Assembly (NCBI GenBank): GCA_903928225.1
Contig: CAIYPU010000079.1
Location: 41,479 to 105,478 of the forward strand
DNA length: 64,000 nucleotides
Direction: 5' to 3'
Source of the DNA: an uncultured Chlorobiaceae bacterium
GTDB taxonomy: Bacteria > Bacteroidota > Chlorobiia > Chlorobiales > Chlorobiaceae
This document shows, in pieces, positions 44,841-54,408 of the stretch. The notes under the pieces are model-generated. The model had not been told where the DNA came from. It made no database searches and saw only the letters and a program-made list of their open reading frames with translations. Position numbers and translations under genes: made by a program. Position 1 is the first letter of the stretch. The number at the start of each line of letters is the position of its first letter.

Positions 44841-46193
44841 ATGCCGCACAACCCGGTCGATCCGCGCAGGGCGGAGCTTCTCTGCGACCGTCCAGACACA
44901 CTGGGGCCGGTGGTATACTGGATGTCGCGTGACCAGCGTGTCCGGCACAACTGGGCGCTGCTTTTCGCACGGCACAGGGCGCAAAGCATGCGCCAGCCCG
45001 CTGCGGTCGTTTTTACCCTCGCCCCTTCGTTTGCAGGAGCTTCCCCCGCCCATTACCGCTTCATGCTGATGGGGCTCCGGGAGGTCGACAAGGATCTCGA
45101 GCAACTCGGCATTCCATTCTTCCTGCTCTTCGGAGAACCGGCAGAAACCCTTCCGGGCTTCCTGGACGAAATCGGGGCCGGGACGCTGGTTACCGACTAT
45201 TCACCCCTGAACATCTCAAGGCGATGGAAATCGGCGGTTTCGCAAAGCATAGCGATACCCTTCTTCGAAGTCGATGCGCACAACATCGTCCCCTGCAGGT
45301 CCGCTTCCGGAAAACAGGAGTTCGCGGCACGGACCTTCCGCCCGAAAATCACGGCACTGCTCGATGACTTCCTGATCCCGTTCCCGGAAAACAACCACCG
45401 TCAGGATTCTTTTCCGCACGCTCCGCCCGACTGGAAAAGGGCTTTCTGCAGTGTTGCCGGCGGGAACGACTCACTTCCCGGAGCATGGCCCGTACCGGGA
45501 GAAAAAGAGGCCGGGATAAAGCTTGGAAAATTCCTGGCAAACGCCTTCAGGAACTATGCGGACAAGCGCAACGACCCCAATGCCGGTGCAGTCTCGCGCC
45601 TCTCCCCCTACCTGCATTTCGGCCAGATCAGCACCCAGGAGTGCGCACTGCGCGCCCTCGGGGCTGATGTGCCCGCCACCTCAAGACAAGCCTTCCTCGA
45701 GGAACTGATCGTGCGAAGGGAGCTTTCGGATAACTACTGCCGATACAACCGGCATTACGACAGTTACGACGGCATCCCGTCCTGGGCGAGGGAAAGCCTT
45801 GAAAAGCATGCACTCGACGCCCGGGACCATCTCTACGGAGAAACCGAATTCGCTGCGGCCCGAACCCATGACATGCTCTGGAACGCCGCACAGCGGGAAC
45901 TGCTTGAGACGGGTACGATCCATGGCTATATGCGCATGTACTGGGCGAAGAAAATCCTCGAATGGAGCGTTTCACCTGAAGAAGCCTTCAATACGGCAAT
46001 CGCACTCAACGACCGGTATGCGCTGGACGGAAGGGACCCGAACGGCTATGTCGGGGTTGCCTGGTCCATAGGAGGAGTTCACGACCGGCCCTGGTTCGAA
46101 AGGCCGGTCTTTGGAAAGGTCCGTTACATGAACGCCGCCGGATGCGCGAGGAAATTCGACACTAAAAGCTACATCAGGCGTTTCTCAGGCTGA
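44841..46193 (+). CDS. phr: Class II deoxyribodipyrimidine photolyase
   Basis: 450-residue FAD enzyme that repairs UV-induced cyclobutane pyrimidine dimers with light. Start ATG at 44841, 1 nt after the amidotransferase stop (the frame opens 23 codons earlier, inside that gene). Class II hallmarks: VVYWMSRDQRVRHNWALLFA near the N-terminus, LVTDYSPLNISRRWK, AVSRLSPYLHFGQIS, and the C-terminal RDPNGYVGVAWSIGGVHDRP and AAGCARKFDTKSYI. Useful in a phototroph. Linked by spacing to the CqsS-type sensor gene, so it may be under density or light control through read-through. It converges with rnr. Confidence 0.95.
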   Translation: MPHNPVDPRRAELLCDRPDTLGPVVYWMSRDQRVRHNWALLFARHRAQSMRQPAAVVFTLAPSFAGASPAHYRFMLMGLREVDKDLEQLGIPFFLLFGEPAETLPGFLDEIGAGTLVTDYSPLNISRRWKSAVSQSIAIPFFEVDAHNIVPCRSASGKQEFAARTFRPKITALLDDFLIPFPENNHRQDSFPHAPPDWKRAFCSVAGGNDSLPGAWPVPGEKEAGIKLGKFLANAFRNYADKRNDPNAGAVSRLSPYLHFGQISTQECALRALGADVPATSRQAFLEELIVRRELSDNYCRYNRHYDSYDGIPSWARESLEKHALDARDHLYGETEFAAARTHDMLWNAAQRELLETGTIHGYMRMYWAKKILEWSVSPEEAFNTAIALNDRYALDGRDPNGYVGVAWSIGGVHDRPWFERPVFGKVRYMNAAGCARKFDTKSYIRRFSG

Positions 46194-46204
46194 AAAACCG
46201 CGCC

Positions 46205-48616
46205 TTACTCCATGGCAAGGTCGATGGTACGGCGCTCGATATCAACGCTGTGCACCTTTACCTTCATCCGTTTTCCGATCTGCAGTTTTTTCTTGCGGCG
46301 TTTGCCGATAAGCGAATAGGTAGCCTCGTCGTACTCGTAGTAATCGTCGGTGAGGTTGCGCATGTGCACCATGCCCTCGATGGCGAAATCCACCAGCCTC
46401 ACGTAGATGCCGTAATCGGTTGCTCCCGAGATCACGCCGGGATAAACCTTGCCGACATGGCTCGCCATGTATTCGACCTGCTTGAGCTTGATCGATTCGC
46501 GTTCTGCCTCCGCCGCGGATTTCTCTCGTTCGTTGGAAATCTGCGAAACGGTGCGGACCTTGTCGTCAAGTTCCTTGAGGCGGGCATCGGAAATTTTTTT
46601 CCGTTTCTTCCTGAGCCCCTCGTATTCGAACAGAAGACGATGCACCAGGAGGTCAGGGTAACGCCTGATGGGCGACGTGAAGTGGGTGTAATGCTCGAAC
46701 CCCAGCCCGAAATGCCCTGCGTTGTCACCGGTGTATACCGCCTTTGACATACAGCGGAGTACGAGCTCGTTGACCAGGAACTCGACATTCGAGCCTTTCA
46801 CCTGCTGCAGAAGCTGCCGGAGCGACTTGGCGGAGACGACAGGCCCTTCCTTCGAGCGGTTTATTTTCAGGTCGAAACCGAGCCGCTTGATGAAATTGGC
46901 GAGAATAAGCACTTTTTCCTGCTGGGGGCCGTCATGCACCCTGTAAATGACAGGCCGGCCTTCCTTCTTGCCGGATTTAAAGGTTTTCGTCAGGTATTCG
47001 GCGACCTTCCTGTTCGCAAGCAGCATGAACTCCTCGATGAGCCGGTGGCTGCCGAGCCGTTCCTTTTTCATGACTTCCAGTGGTTCGCCATCCTTGCCGA
47101 GCCTGAACCGGACCTCCTCGGTTTCAAAATCGAGCCCGCCATGACCAAACCGCTGTTCTCGAAGCAGGATGCTCAGCCGTTCGAGAATCTGGAGCTCTGC
47201 GACATAATCACCTTCACCCCGGGTCAGGATGCCTTCGACATCCTCATAGGTAAACCTTCGTTTCGAATGGATGACGGTCTTGTGGAACTCGTGTTTGTGG
47301 ATTTCGCCTTTGGCGGTCATGGTGAAAAATACCGAGTATGCCATCCGGTCGACACCGGGATTGAGGCTGCAGATCTGCTCCGAAAGCCTTGCTGGAAGCA
47401 TCGGAATGACGCGGTCGACAAGGTAGACCGACGTTGCGCGTTTCAGGGCTTCGCGGTCGAGCGGGGAGTTTTCCTTCACGTAATGGGAAACGTCGGCAAT
47501 ATGCACGCCAATCGAATAGAGGCCGTCATCGAGCGCCTCCACCGACAGGGCGTCGTCGAAATCCTTCGCATCGACCGGATCGATGGTGAAGACGACCTTG
47601 TCGCGGATGTCGAGCCTTCCCTCGAGGTCTTCTTCCGTAACCGCTTCACGTATCGAAGCCGCATGGTCGAGCAGGGCCTTGTCGAACGTTTCGTCAATGC
47701 CTTTGCTCCGTGCGATGGCGCTCACCTCGACCGTCGATTCACCGGCCTTTCCGAGCACTTCGAGCACCTTTCCCTGGATGACGCCGTCCTTGCTGAAATC
47801 AAGCTCGCCCACCAGGACCTTGCTGCCCGCAGGCGCCTTGGCGGAATATTTGACCGGCACGGAGATTTCGGGCAGGATCTTGCGTTCGTCGGGCTTCAGG
47901 GTGAACCTGCGGTTCGATTTGACGAGCGTGCCGACGATCGTGCTTATCCGGCGGGAAATGACCTTCATGACGATACCTTCGCACCGTTCATGGGGAGTGG
48001 ATTTTTTCGCATAGGTTTCCGGGACCTTGGTGACGACCACTTCGACCTCGTCACCGTGGATCGCCAAATTGAGGTCCCCCGCCTTGACGAACACATCATC
48101 GTCGAACCCTTCGACATCAACGAATCCGTAACCGTTGGGATGGGTGACGATCCGACCGGTATAGCTCTGGTTTACCTTGTAACGCTCCTTGCCGTCAGCA
48201 GGGAACGGTTTCACCTGCTCGATGAGCTCTTCGAAGGTGGCCGGCTCTGTGCCGGACATGCCGTAACAGCGGTTTGAATCCTTGTCGACCACTCCTTCCT
48301 CCTGGAGCTTGTGGAGGACATACCAGAAACCCGGAAGCTGCCGAGACTCCGTATAGCCAAGCATTTTGGCGATATCGAGGGAGCGGAACCGTTCTCCTTC
48401 CCGATCCGAAAAAAAATTGATGATTTCGGACGCTAGCGAACTTTCGCCTCGCCTGAACAGAAATTCGTTGATGAGAATATGGTCGTTCGGCCGTACACGC
48501 TCGCCGGAAATCCGGGTCGGTTTTCTCGTATCCTTCTGGGATTTCAGGTTCTTGCGCCCTTTCTGCGGGGGTTGGACGGAAGGGTTCGGTTTCCTCTTGT
48601 TACGCTGTCTTGCCAC
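46205..48616 (-). CDS. rnr: Ribonuclease R
   Basis: 803-residue 3'-5' exoribonuclease that degrades structured RNA. It has a basic N-terminus, a helix-turn-helix-like segment ([19 protein letters not shown]), cold-shock-type beta domains ([20 protein letters not shown]), the RNB catalytic core with the acidic cluster [16 protein letters not shown], the [11 protein letters not shown] motif and a C-terminal S1 domain ([20 protein letters not shown]). The start is a GTG (48616). Unlike many RNase R it lacks a long lysine-rich C-terminal tail. Confidence 0.96.
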   Translation of the reverse strand: MARQRNKRKPNPSVQPPQKGRKNLKSQKDTRKPTRISGERVRPNDHILINEFLFRRGESSLASEIINFFSDREGERFRSLDIAKMLGYTESRQLPGFWYVLHKLQEEGVVDKDSNRCYGMSGTEPATFEELIEQVKPFPADGKERYKVNQSYTGRIVTHPNGYGFVDVEGFDDDVFVKAGDLNLAIHGDEVEVVVTKVPETYAKKSTPHERCEGIVMKVISRRISTIVGTLVKSNRRFTLKPDERKILPEISVPVKYSAKAPAGSKVLVGELDFSKDGVIQGKVLEVLGKAGESTVEVSAIARSKGIDETFDKALLDHAASIREAVTEEDLEGRLDIRDKVVFTIDPVDAKDFDDALSVEALDDGLYSIGVHIADVSHYVKENSPLDREALKRATSVYLVDRVIPMLPARLSEQICSLNPGVDRMAYSVFFTMTAKGEIHKHEFHKTVIHSKRRFTYEDVEGILTRGEGDYVAELQILERLSILLREQRFGHGGLDFETEEVRFRLGKDGEPLEVMKKERLGSHRLIEEFMLLANRKVAEYLTKTFKSGKKEGRPVIYRVHDGPQQEKVLILANFIKRLGFDLKINRSKEGPVVSAKSLRQLLQQVKGSNVEFLVNELVLRCMSKAVYTGDNAGHFGLGFEHYTHFTSPIRRYPDLLVHRLLFEYEGLRKKRKKISDARLKELDDKVRTVSQISNEREKSAAEAERESIKLKQVEYMASHVGKVYPGVISGATDYGIYVRLVDFAIEGMVHMRNLTDDYYEYDEATYSLIGKRRKKKLQIGKRMKVKVHSVDIERRTIDLAME

Positions 48617-48909
48617 TACATTCGATCATTTTCGCCGGGGTTTATTTATCGTGTGAAACCTCCACAGGGCACACTTTTCCGGCATGTTCATTCAAAACTT
48701 TTTCAAACTTTCTGAAGTTAATATGAGGATAAAACAGCAAAAAACCAGCGTCACGGCCGAAATAGCCGCAAAGTCAGGGTACGGTCGCATGCACAAAATA
48801 TTCCGGAAACATACTTCCAGAGGTACTGGAACATGGTTACAACGGTTCCGGTTGAGGGGATTTCTGCAGGTAAAATTGTCCTCACAGTAACACTAATGAT
48901 CCAATAATA

Positions 48910-49572
48910 ATGAAAAGCAGCAACAAAACACCCAAATGGCCGGCACTTTTTATTTTCGTCTGCTTCATGATCATCTTCTGCTTTGCCAATACAACGGCGA
49001 AAACCCGGAATACGGTTAAAAACAACACCACACCTGAAAACCGGTGGAGCAGGGAAAACCTCGCTGTCGATCATTACAGAAACGGCGATCCTATCCCCGA
49101 AGTCGAAGATCCCGGAGCATGGAGCTCGCTTGCGACCGGGGCCTGGTGTTACTATGAAAACAGGAATGAAAACGGCGTGACGTACGGAAAACTGTATAAC
49201 TGGTACGCCGTTAACGACCCGCGCGGGATCGCGCCTGCGGGCTGGCATGTGGCGAGCGACACCGAATGGTCAGAGCTGGTGACAGCACTCGGAGGTGAAA
49301 AAGCTGCCGGAGCAAAACTGAAATCAAAAGTGCTCTGGAAAGCCCAGGCAGCCGGTGCGGACAACAGTTCCGGCTTTTCAGCACTACCGGGAGGATACAG
49401 AAGCAGCAACGGCACCTTCTCGCAGCTCGGGACCAACGGCAGTTTCTGGACATCGACCGAAGAGCACAGTTACTCGGCCTGGTACCGTACCCTGTTCAAC
49501 AGCTATTCCTCTGTTTACCGCACTTCAAGCAGCAAAACACAGGGGTTCTCCGTCCGATGCGTAAAGGACTGA
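48910..49572 (+). CDS. FISUMP-domain secreted protein
   Basis: 220 residues with an N-terminal hydrophobic signal or anchor (WPALFIFVCFMIIFCFANTT). The rest is a Fibrobacter succinogenes major paralogous domain: YGKLYNWYAVNDPRGIAPAG, GWHVASDTEWSELVTALGGE, GFSALPGGYRSSNGTF and FWTSTEEHSYSAWYR, ending GFSVRCVKD. This domain is common on surface proteins of the Bacteroidetes/Chlorobi/Fibrobacteres group; its ligand is unknown. Monocistronic. Confidence 0.9.
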   Translation: MKSSNKTPKWPALFIFVCFMIIFCFANTTAKTRNTVKNNTTPENRWSRENLAVDHYRNGDPIPEVEDPGAWSSLATGAWCYYENRNENGVTYGKLYNWYAVNDPRGIAPAGWHVASDTEWSELVTALGGEKAAGAKLKSKVLWKAQAAGADNSSGFSALPGGYRSSNGTFSQLGTNGSFWTSTEEHSYSAWYRTLFNSYSSVYRTSSSKTQGFSVRCVKD

Positions 49573-49665
49573 TGCAGAGCGGCCGGCAGGGGGAAATACA
49601 CTTCCCCGGCTGACCGTCATTTCTTATATTATCCCGGCAATTTCAGACATAATCCCTGTTCCCCT

Positions 49666-50136
49666 ATGCACAAAGTATTTTCATCGAGCCGCTTCCTTGT
49701 CCTCATCGCCGTGGCTGGCAGCTTCATCGCGTCGATAACCCTCATGCTCTACGCGGCCATCGCCATCGTCCAGCAGATTGCCGCCGTCGTCATGAGCGGA
49801 TATGTCAGCACAAAGACCGGCAAGCTCATAGCCCTCGATTTCGTCCAGAACGCCGACATCTTTCTCATCAGCACGGTGCTCTACATCATGGCTGTGGGAC
49901 TCTACGAGCTCTTTATAGACGACACCATCGAGCTTCCTGACTGGCTTGTAATTAAAAATCTGGACGACCTCAAGGAAAAACTCATCGGTATTGTGGTGGT
50001 TGGCCTGGCGGTCGATTTCCTCGGACATGCCGTCACCTGGCATGAAGAAACCGGCATCATCTATCTTGGAGCCGCGATAGGCTGCGTCATTGCAGGGCTC
50101 ACCGTGTTTGTCGCATTCAGGAAAAAAACAGGATGA
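49666..50136 (+). CDS. UPF0114 (YqhA-like) membrane protein
   Basis: 156 residues with three to four hydrophobic segments (FLVLIAVAGSFIASITLMLY, IFLISTVLYIMAVGLYELFI, LIGIVVVGLAVDFLGHAV and a last one). The pattern ELFIDDTIELPDWLVIKNLD, followed by LKEKLIGIVVV, is diagnostic for UPF0114. Function of the family is not established. Confidence 0.85.
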   Translation: MHKVFSSSRFLVLIAVAGSFIASITLMLYAAIAIVQQIAAVVMSGYVSTKTGKLIALDFVQNADIFLISTVLYIMAVGLYELFIDDTIELPDWLVIKNLDDLKEKLIGIVVVGLAVDFLGHAVTWHEETGIIYLGAAIGCVIAGLTVFVAFRKKTG

Positions 50137-50290
50137 TTGCCCGTCAACGGCACGGAATATCTGTTTCATGTATTTCTTCCTCGGCCCGATGCGTGCATTT
50201 ATTTCTGCATAATGTTATATTCTGAATAGTTAAGTGACTTTCGATAAAAAAACAGCCGACAACAAGCAATAAAAGGGAGGGAAAAACGAT

Positions 50291-50512
50291 ATGCTGATCT
50301 TGACCGCACTGGCACTTGCCAACCCCGCAGCCGCGCAGACCCCGGCAGTGGCCCCGACCGTCGCAGGGGAAATCGCATCGAAAGTCGGAAACATTACCCC
50401 TGTCAATCTGTTAGCGAGCACCGACCGCTATGCTTTCGACAAGGTCAATACGGAATGCTGCGGTCCTTATTCGCAGTGCAAATGCCCTGACTTCAAAGGC
50501 GCAGCCGACTGA
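50291..50512 (+). CDS. Small Cys-rich peptide, candidate RiPP precursor
   Basis: 73 residues. GGGAGG lies 10 nt upstream of the ATG, and an in-frame TAA at 50270 rules out a longer form. The N-terminus (MLILTALALANPAAAQ) is hydrophobic and ends in an AxA-like site; the middle is plain; the C-terminus is Cys-rich with aromatics: NTECCGPYSQCKCPDFKG. It lies 235 bp upstream of a radical SAM/SPASM gene in the same direction, with a terminator or attenuator hairpin between. Precursor plus radical SAM maturase is the usual RiPP layout, and the four Cys would be natural targets for thioether crosslinks or metal binding. I do not recognise the family. It could instead be an ordinary exported Cys-rich peptide. 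Confidence 0.65.
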   Translation: MLILTALALANPAAAQTPAVAPTVAGEIASKVGNITPVNLLASTDRYAFDKVNTECCGPYSQCKCPDFKGAAD

Positions 50513-50531
50513 GGCAAGAAGGACCTGAAAC

Positions 50532-50577
50532 AAAACAGGCTGGCGTTTGCGTTCATGCGACAATGACAGCCTGTTTT
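50532..50577 (+). terminator. Hairpin after the Cys-rich peptide gene (terminator or attenuator)
   Basis: An 11-bp perfect stem, AAAACAGGCTG / CAGCCTGTTTT, with a 24-nt loop and a T-rich 3' side. If leaky, it would give much more peptide mRNA than radical SAM mRNA, a common ratio in RiPP operons. Confidence 0.75.
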
Positions 50578-50746
50578 CCACAAAAAGCTGCAATTCCGGC
50601 ACCTACCCCTCGATAACAGCTGTCATGGATTACTGTCTGCCGCGCCATCCGCAACACAAAGGCAATCATTCTCGACTTCTTCTGGCCGTCGTGAACAGGA
50701 GGAACTTCTTCTGACTGCATCCGCAAGAACCATAAACAACCACTCA

Positions 50747-52141
50747 GTGAAACGAAGCAGCGGGAAAAAACATCCGGGAACAAGCCGTTATTTCAACCAT
50801 GTCGAACTCGGTGACGGAACATCCCTGCTTTTCAACGGCGCCACGTTGTGCATGGACCTGGTCCCTGCGGACTATGCCGAAAGGATTGCCGGCGGAAAAG
50901 ATCTCGGTTTCCTTACCGCGGAAGAAATCGGACACCTGCTCAGAAGAGGCCACCTTACCGACCTGCCTCCCGCCCTCGAACTGGAAGAATTCCGGAAGAT
51001 GGTCTCAGCAATAACCGCCAGGATCAGCAAAGCGGACACCAGGCAGAAACGCATCAACCTGAGCTTCATCCTCACCTACGATTGCAACCTCTCCTGCAGA
51101 TACTGCTACCAGAATTCGCTTCCGAAAGAGGTAAAACATGCGTTCATGACGGGAAAATTTGTGGATGAATTTTTCACGGAAATCTTCCCGCAGCTCTATG
51201 CGAACAAAACGAGACACCACGGTCTGACGCTTTTCGGTGGCGAACCACTGCTGCCCGAGAACAGGGAGGCGATCGAAAAAATACTCGCCTGGTCGAAGAA
51301 GCTGAAATCGTGCAGCATCAATGTTGCCACCAATGCATCGACACTTCCGGACATGATCGACCTGATCGGGCCCGACAAAGGGAAAATCCAGTCGGTGCAG
51401 GTCACCCTCGACGGCGACCAGCTCCTGCACGACCAGCAGAGGATCCCGCGGTCAGGCAAGCCGACCTTCGAGAAAACCGTTGCGGCGCTGCGTATGCTGA
51501 TCGACCGGAAAGCGGAAATCGGCCTCAGGACCCATATCCATCCGGGAAAGCTCGAATCGGCAAGGAGCCTGACCGGTTACCTCAAGAACGAGGGATTGCT
51601 CGGCCATCCGCTGGTCACCTTTTATTTTTCTCCGATCAACACCTTCATGAGCGAAGACATGCCACCGGAAGAACGGGAGCTTTTCTTCCGGATATTCCAG
51701 GATGTCGCTGCCGAAACCGGCAGGCCGCCTTCGTCATTCGTTTTCATGAACAAGTTCCTGAAAATGCAGACCAGGAAAATCCTCCCGGTCATCCGCTACT
51801 GCGGCCTGGGAAGCGATACCTTCCACCTTGTCGATCCTTTCGGGGACATCTACCAATGTTACGAGGATTCAGGGCACAGGGAGAGGCGTGTGGGATCGTT
51901 CGCAAAAGGAAAGCTCAGGCACTACGCCCTGAAAGAGAAGTATGCGAAAAGGCACCTCCTGAACCTCCCCGAATGCATGAAATGCTCCATGGCGCTTTTC
52001 TGCGGCGGGGGATGCCCGGTGCACGCAAGGAATGCGAAAGGGTCCATCTTCAAGTCCCACTGCCACCTGAACCGGGAGTTCATCTCCCAGACCCTCAAGG
52101 CCTTCTACCTGCAGCGGACAAGGATGGCCGCACAAGCCTGA
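50747..52141 (+). CDS. Radical SAM/SPASM peptide-modifying-type enzyme
   Basis: 464 residues; GTG start at 50747 (no closer ATG fits). The N-terminal 100 residues include a region that could recognise a peptide leader. The radical SAM core has the 4Fe-4S motif YDCNLSCRYC (Cys113, 117, 120), the GGEP element TLFGGEPLLP, and VTLDGDQLLHDQQR. The C-terminal SPASM domain has cysteines in IRYCGLGSD, DIYQCYEDSG, LPECMKCSMALFCGGGCP and FKSHCHLN for auxiliary clusters. Family members make thioether or C-C links in ribosomal peptides or activate sulfatases. The small Cys-rich peptide gene upstream is the likely substrate gene. No protease or exporter is adjacent. Confidence 0.88.
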   Translation: MKRSSGKKHPGTSRYFNHVELGDGTSLLFNGATLCMDLVPADYAERIAGGKDLGFLTAEEIGHLLRRGHLTDLPPALELEEFRKMVSAITARISKADTRQKRINLSFILTYDCNLSCRYCYQNSLPKEVKHAFMTGKFVDEFFTEIFPQLYANKTRHHGLTLFGGEPLLPENREAIEKILAWSKKLKSCSINVATNASTLPDMIDLIGPDKGKIQSVQVTLDGDQLLHDQQRIPRSGKPTFEKTVAALRMLIDRKAEIGLRTHIHPGKLESARSLTGYLKNEGLLGHPLVTFYFSPINTFMSEDMPPEERELFFRIFQDVAAETGRPPSSFVFMNKFLKMQTRKILPVIRYCGLGSDTFHLVDPFGDIYQCYEDSGHRERRVGSFAKGKLRHYALKEKYAKRHLLNLPECMKCSMALFCGGGCPVHARNAKGSIFKSHCHLNREFISQTLKAFYLQRTRMAAQA

Positions 52142-52252
52142 CCTGACCGAAACTGACCGGCAACTGTTTTCCTGTTCCGAACAGCCATGCAAGAGGAGTT
52201 CCGTCTTCACTACGGCAATTCCGGCTTCTTGCAGACATCCTCATTATCCGTA

Positions 52253-53239
52253 TCATAACAACCGGTGTTTCTGATCATCAGAAATATTTTTTACCGTCCA
52301 CGTTATTTCTCGCCTGAAATCCGTTTTCCTCTCGGGACATTCCTTCCTGCCGCATATTTCGCAGGAAAAATCGAGGCAGCCATCCGTATGCACCGACAGT
52401 TCTATTGCATTGCCGAAGTTCTCCCGGACAATGGATGCAAGTGTTTCAATTTCATTGTGAGCTTCATGAACATTGAGGTACCAGGGCACCGTCAGATGGC
52501 AATCGATATGCAGGGTACTGCCGTATTTTATGATTCTGGTGTTATGAAGGTCAATCCAGTTTTCAACCCGTCTTTCCTGCAATACATCGACCATGTTTTT
52601 CAGCAGAGCTTCATCAGCTTCATCCATGATCCCTTTGAGAGAATCCCTGATAATTTTGATCCCGGTATACACTATCAGCAAGGCGAACAGGAGGGCTACC
52701 GCACTGTCAAGCCATGCCTGTTTCGTCACCAGCAACAGGATGAGCCCGACAAGAATACCAATGGTGGAATACGTATCTGACTGCAAATGTTTGCCGCTGG
52801 CAACCAGAGCGAGAGAGCTGTTTTTCTTTCCCTTTCTGACGGCTGTTGCTCCGATAACATAATTGACTATTGCAGTAACACTGATCAGGATGATACCGTA
52901 GTCAAGTTTTGCTATCGGATGGGGATTACCAAGGTTTTTTACCGCTTCGACAATAATCAGCACTCCTGCACCCGAAATCAGAGTTCCCTCAATAGCTGCG
53001 GAGATGAACTCGACTTTGCCGTGACCATACGGATGGCTTGAATCCTTCGGCTTAGCAGATATGTAAAGGCTGTAGAGGCCGATAAACGCACTGGTGACAT
53101 TGACCGTGCTTTCGAGGGCGTCTGTCAGGATGGCAACTGAACTGGTAAGATACCAGGCTGCCAGCTTGATGATAAAAAGAATTACGCCGGTTATCGCAAT
53201 TGTTTTCTGATAATTGAAGTTCTGTTTCGCTGTTGTCAT
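52253..53239 (-). CDS. Cation diffusion facilitator (CDF) metal transporter
   Basis: 328 residues from the ATG at 53239 (MTTAKQNFNYQKTIA). Six TM helices are expected; metal-site aspartates are in AILTDALESTVNV (TM2) and QAWLDSAVALLFA (TM5; CDF members usually have HxxxD here). The cytoplasmic domain has the HPYGHGKVE motif before it and STLHIDCHLTVPWYLNVHEA in the ferredoxin-like fold. An unusual C-terminal extension has four Cys (CLDFSCEICGRKECPE) that could bind metal. It exports Zn, Fe, Co or similar ions; specificity is open because the TM5 site is altered. Confidence 0.9.
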   Translation of the reverse strand: MTTAKQNFNYQKTIAITGVILFIIKLAAWYLTSSVAILTDALESTVNVTSAFIGLYSLYISAKPKDSSHPYGHGKVEFISAAIEGTLISGAGVLIIVEAVKNLGNPHPIAKLDYGIILISVTAIVNYVIGATAVRKGKKNSSLALVASGKHLQSDTYSTIGILVGLILLLVTKQAWLDSAVALLFALLIVYTGIKIIRDSLKGIMDEADEALLKNMVDVLQERRVENWIDLHNTRIIKYGSTLHIDCHLTVPWYLNVHEAHNEIETLASIVRENFGNAIELSVHTDGCLDFSCEICGRKECPERKTDFRREITWTVKNISDDQKHRLL

Positions 53240-53243
53240 AATG

Positions 53244-53666
53244 TCACGGTGAACCTTCCGAAGGGTCACTCCGCATTGATTGTTCAGAAATTCCGAATTG
53301 ATCCAAAAAATTGTTCCGGGGACCATTCCCTGCATGCTCGTCTTTCTGCTGCTGAAACCATGTTACGGCGACAAGGCTTATTTTGTATGCCTGTTGTGCA
53401 ACCAGACCAGAAATGTATGTGAAGGGGAAAACAACCATGAACGGCCAGCATCGTCATGGTGGCATAAAAGCTCTATCGCTCATTGAACCCGTATAAAACC
53501 GATGGTGTATCGGAGCGGCAAGCGATGAAAAAATAGCAGCAAGAAAAACAGCCATGAAATAATAACGAAGCATGGCGGCAAAAAGAACAGAAATACACAA
53601 GACAACAACCGGAAGAATAACCCTGTTCACCATTATTCGAGACCTTATTTCATCAGTATGCAACAT
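53244..53666 (-). pseudogene. Remnant of an AI-2E family (PerM-like) permease gene
   Basis: From the ATG at 53666 the frame gives MLHTDEIRSRIMVNRV and AAMLRYYFMAVFLAAIFSSL, typical of the N-terminus of AI-2E family transporters. A TGA at 53454-53456 stops it. Shortly after, the same frame resumes with VFPFTYISGLVAQQAYKISL and VTWFQQQ, the next conserved block of the family, and then breaks off at the CDF gene. The roughly 250 remaining residues are absent. A frameshift pair around 53440-53460 and a C-terminal deletion explain the pattern. Confidence 0.6.
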
Positions 53667-53801
53667 TCTTCCGCTTGCTGCCCTGGTATATCCACATAAA
53701 TCGAGGAAATCGCCCCACCTTGATCTCTGTGAGTGAAAACCGCCACATTCCAAACCGTAAGAAAAACCGGTTGTTCGATACGTTATCTCTCTGACGGGCA
53801 A

Positions 53802-54104
53802 TCAATCGAACAACTCTCCTAAAAATCCCAGAGGGCCACCTCTTCTTTTTCTTTTTCCTGTTTTTGTATCGAAATATAAGTCATGATCGTCATCATGGCG
53901 GCTGCCATGATGATACTGTTGCGATGGTTCAAAACGCACTTCATTGCGATAACCCGTGGCCGTTTCAACCATCGAGCGTTCGATGATTTTGTCAAGTTCC
54001 CCCCTGTCAAGCCAGACACCCCTGCATGAGGGGCAATAGTCAATTTCAATGTTCTGTCGTACCGAGAGCTGCAGATCGATCGTAGAACATACCGGGCACT
54101 TCAT
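53802..54104 (-). CDS. TFIIB-type zinc-ribbon protein
   Basis: 100 residues. The zinc ribbon is complete: MKCPVC at the N-terminus and DYCPSCRGVWLDRGELDKII, the signature of the zf-TFIIB family of bacterial proteins. A His/Asp-rich stretch (HHGSRHDDDHD) and a basic tail (TGKRKRRGG) follow. A good ribosome binding site (AAGGAGAG) precedes the ATG. The function of the family is unknown; nucleic-acid or metal binding is likely. Confidence 0.88.
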   Translation of the reverse strand: MKCPVCSTIDLQLSVRQNIEIDYCPSCRGVWLDRGELDKIIERSMVETATGYRNEVRFEPSQQYHHGSRHDDDHDLYFDTKTGKRKRRGGPLGFLGELFD

Positions 54105-54408
54105 GGTTCTCTCCTTTTAATTGTAAATCATCTGAAAAATCATACAGGCAATTTCTTTTGTCCTTCAGAATAATACCAATGGCGGTCTTAAACCGGCATG
54201 AAGGAAACCTTAAAAATCCCTTAAAATCCCAGGAAGAATATCTTCTTCTGTACAGGACAAACCGGACAACACACAAATATTACACCTGCTTTTTAAGATA
54301 AATTTAAACACAGCCTCAGGTCGCTTTAAGAATTCGGGGGCTACCTTACATCCTGTTAACGATACGGTTGTGTATCGCTTGGTTTCGTTCATATAACCCA
54401 TTCTGATC
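54105..54408. other. Divergent intergenic region
   Basis: About 300 bp between the zinc-ribbon gene (minus) and the DUF4405-like gene (plus). It should hold both promoters; a partial direct repeat CTTAAAAATCCCTTAAAATCCC is visible near 54209-54231. Nothing else recognised. Confidence 0.4.

Noticed and set aside
46934..48277. 447-codon open frame opposite rnr
   Set aside because: Shadow of the RNase R gene; the protein has no family features.
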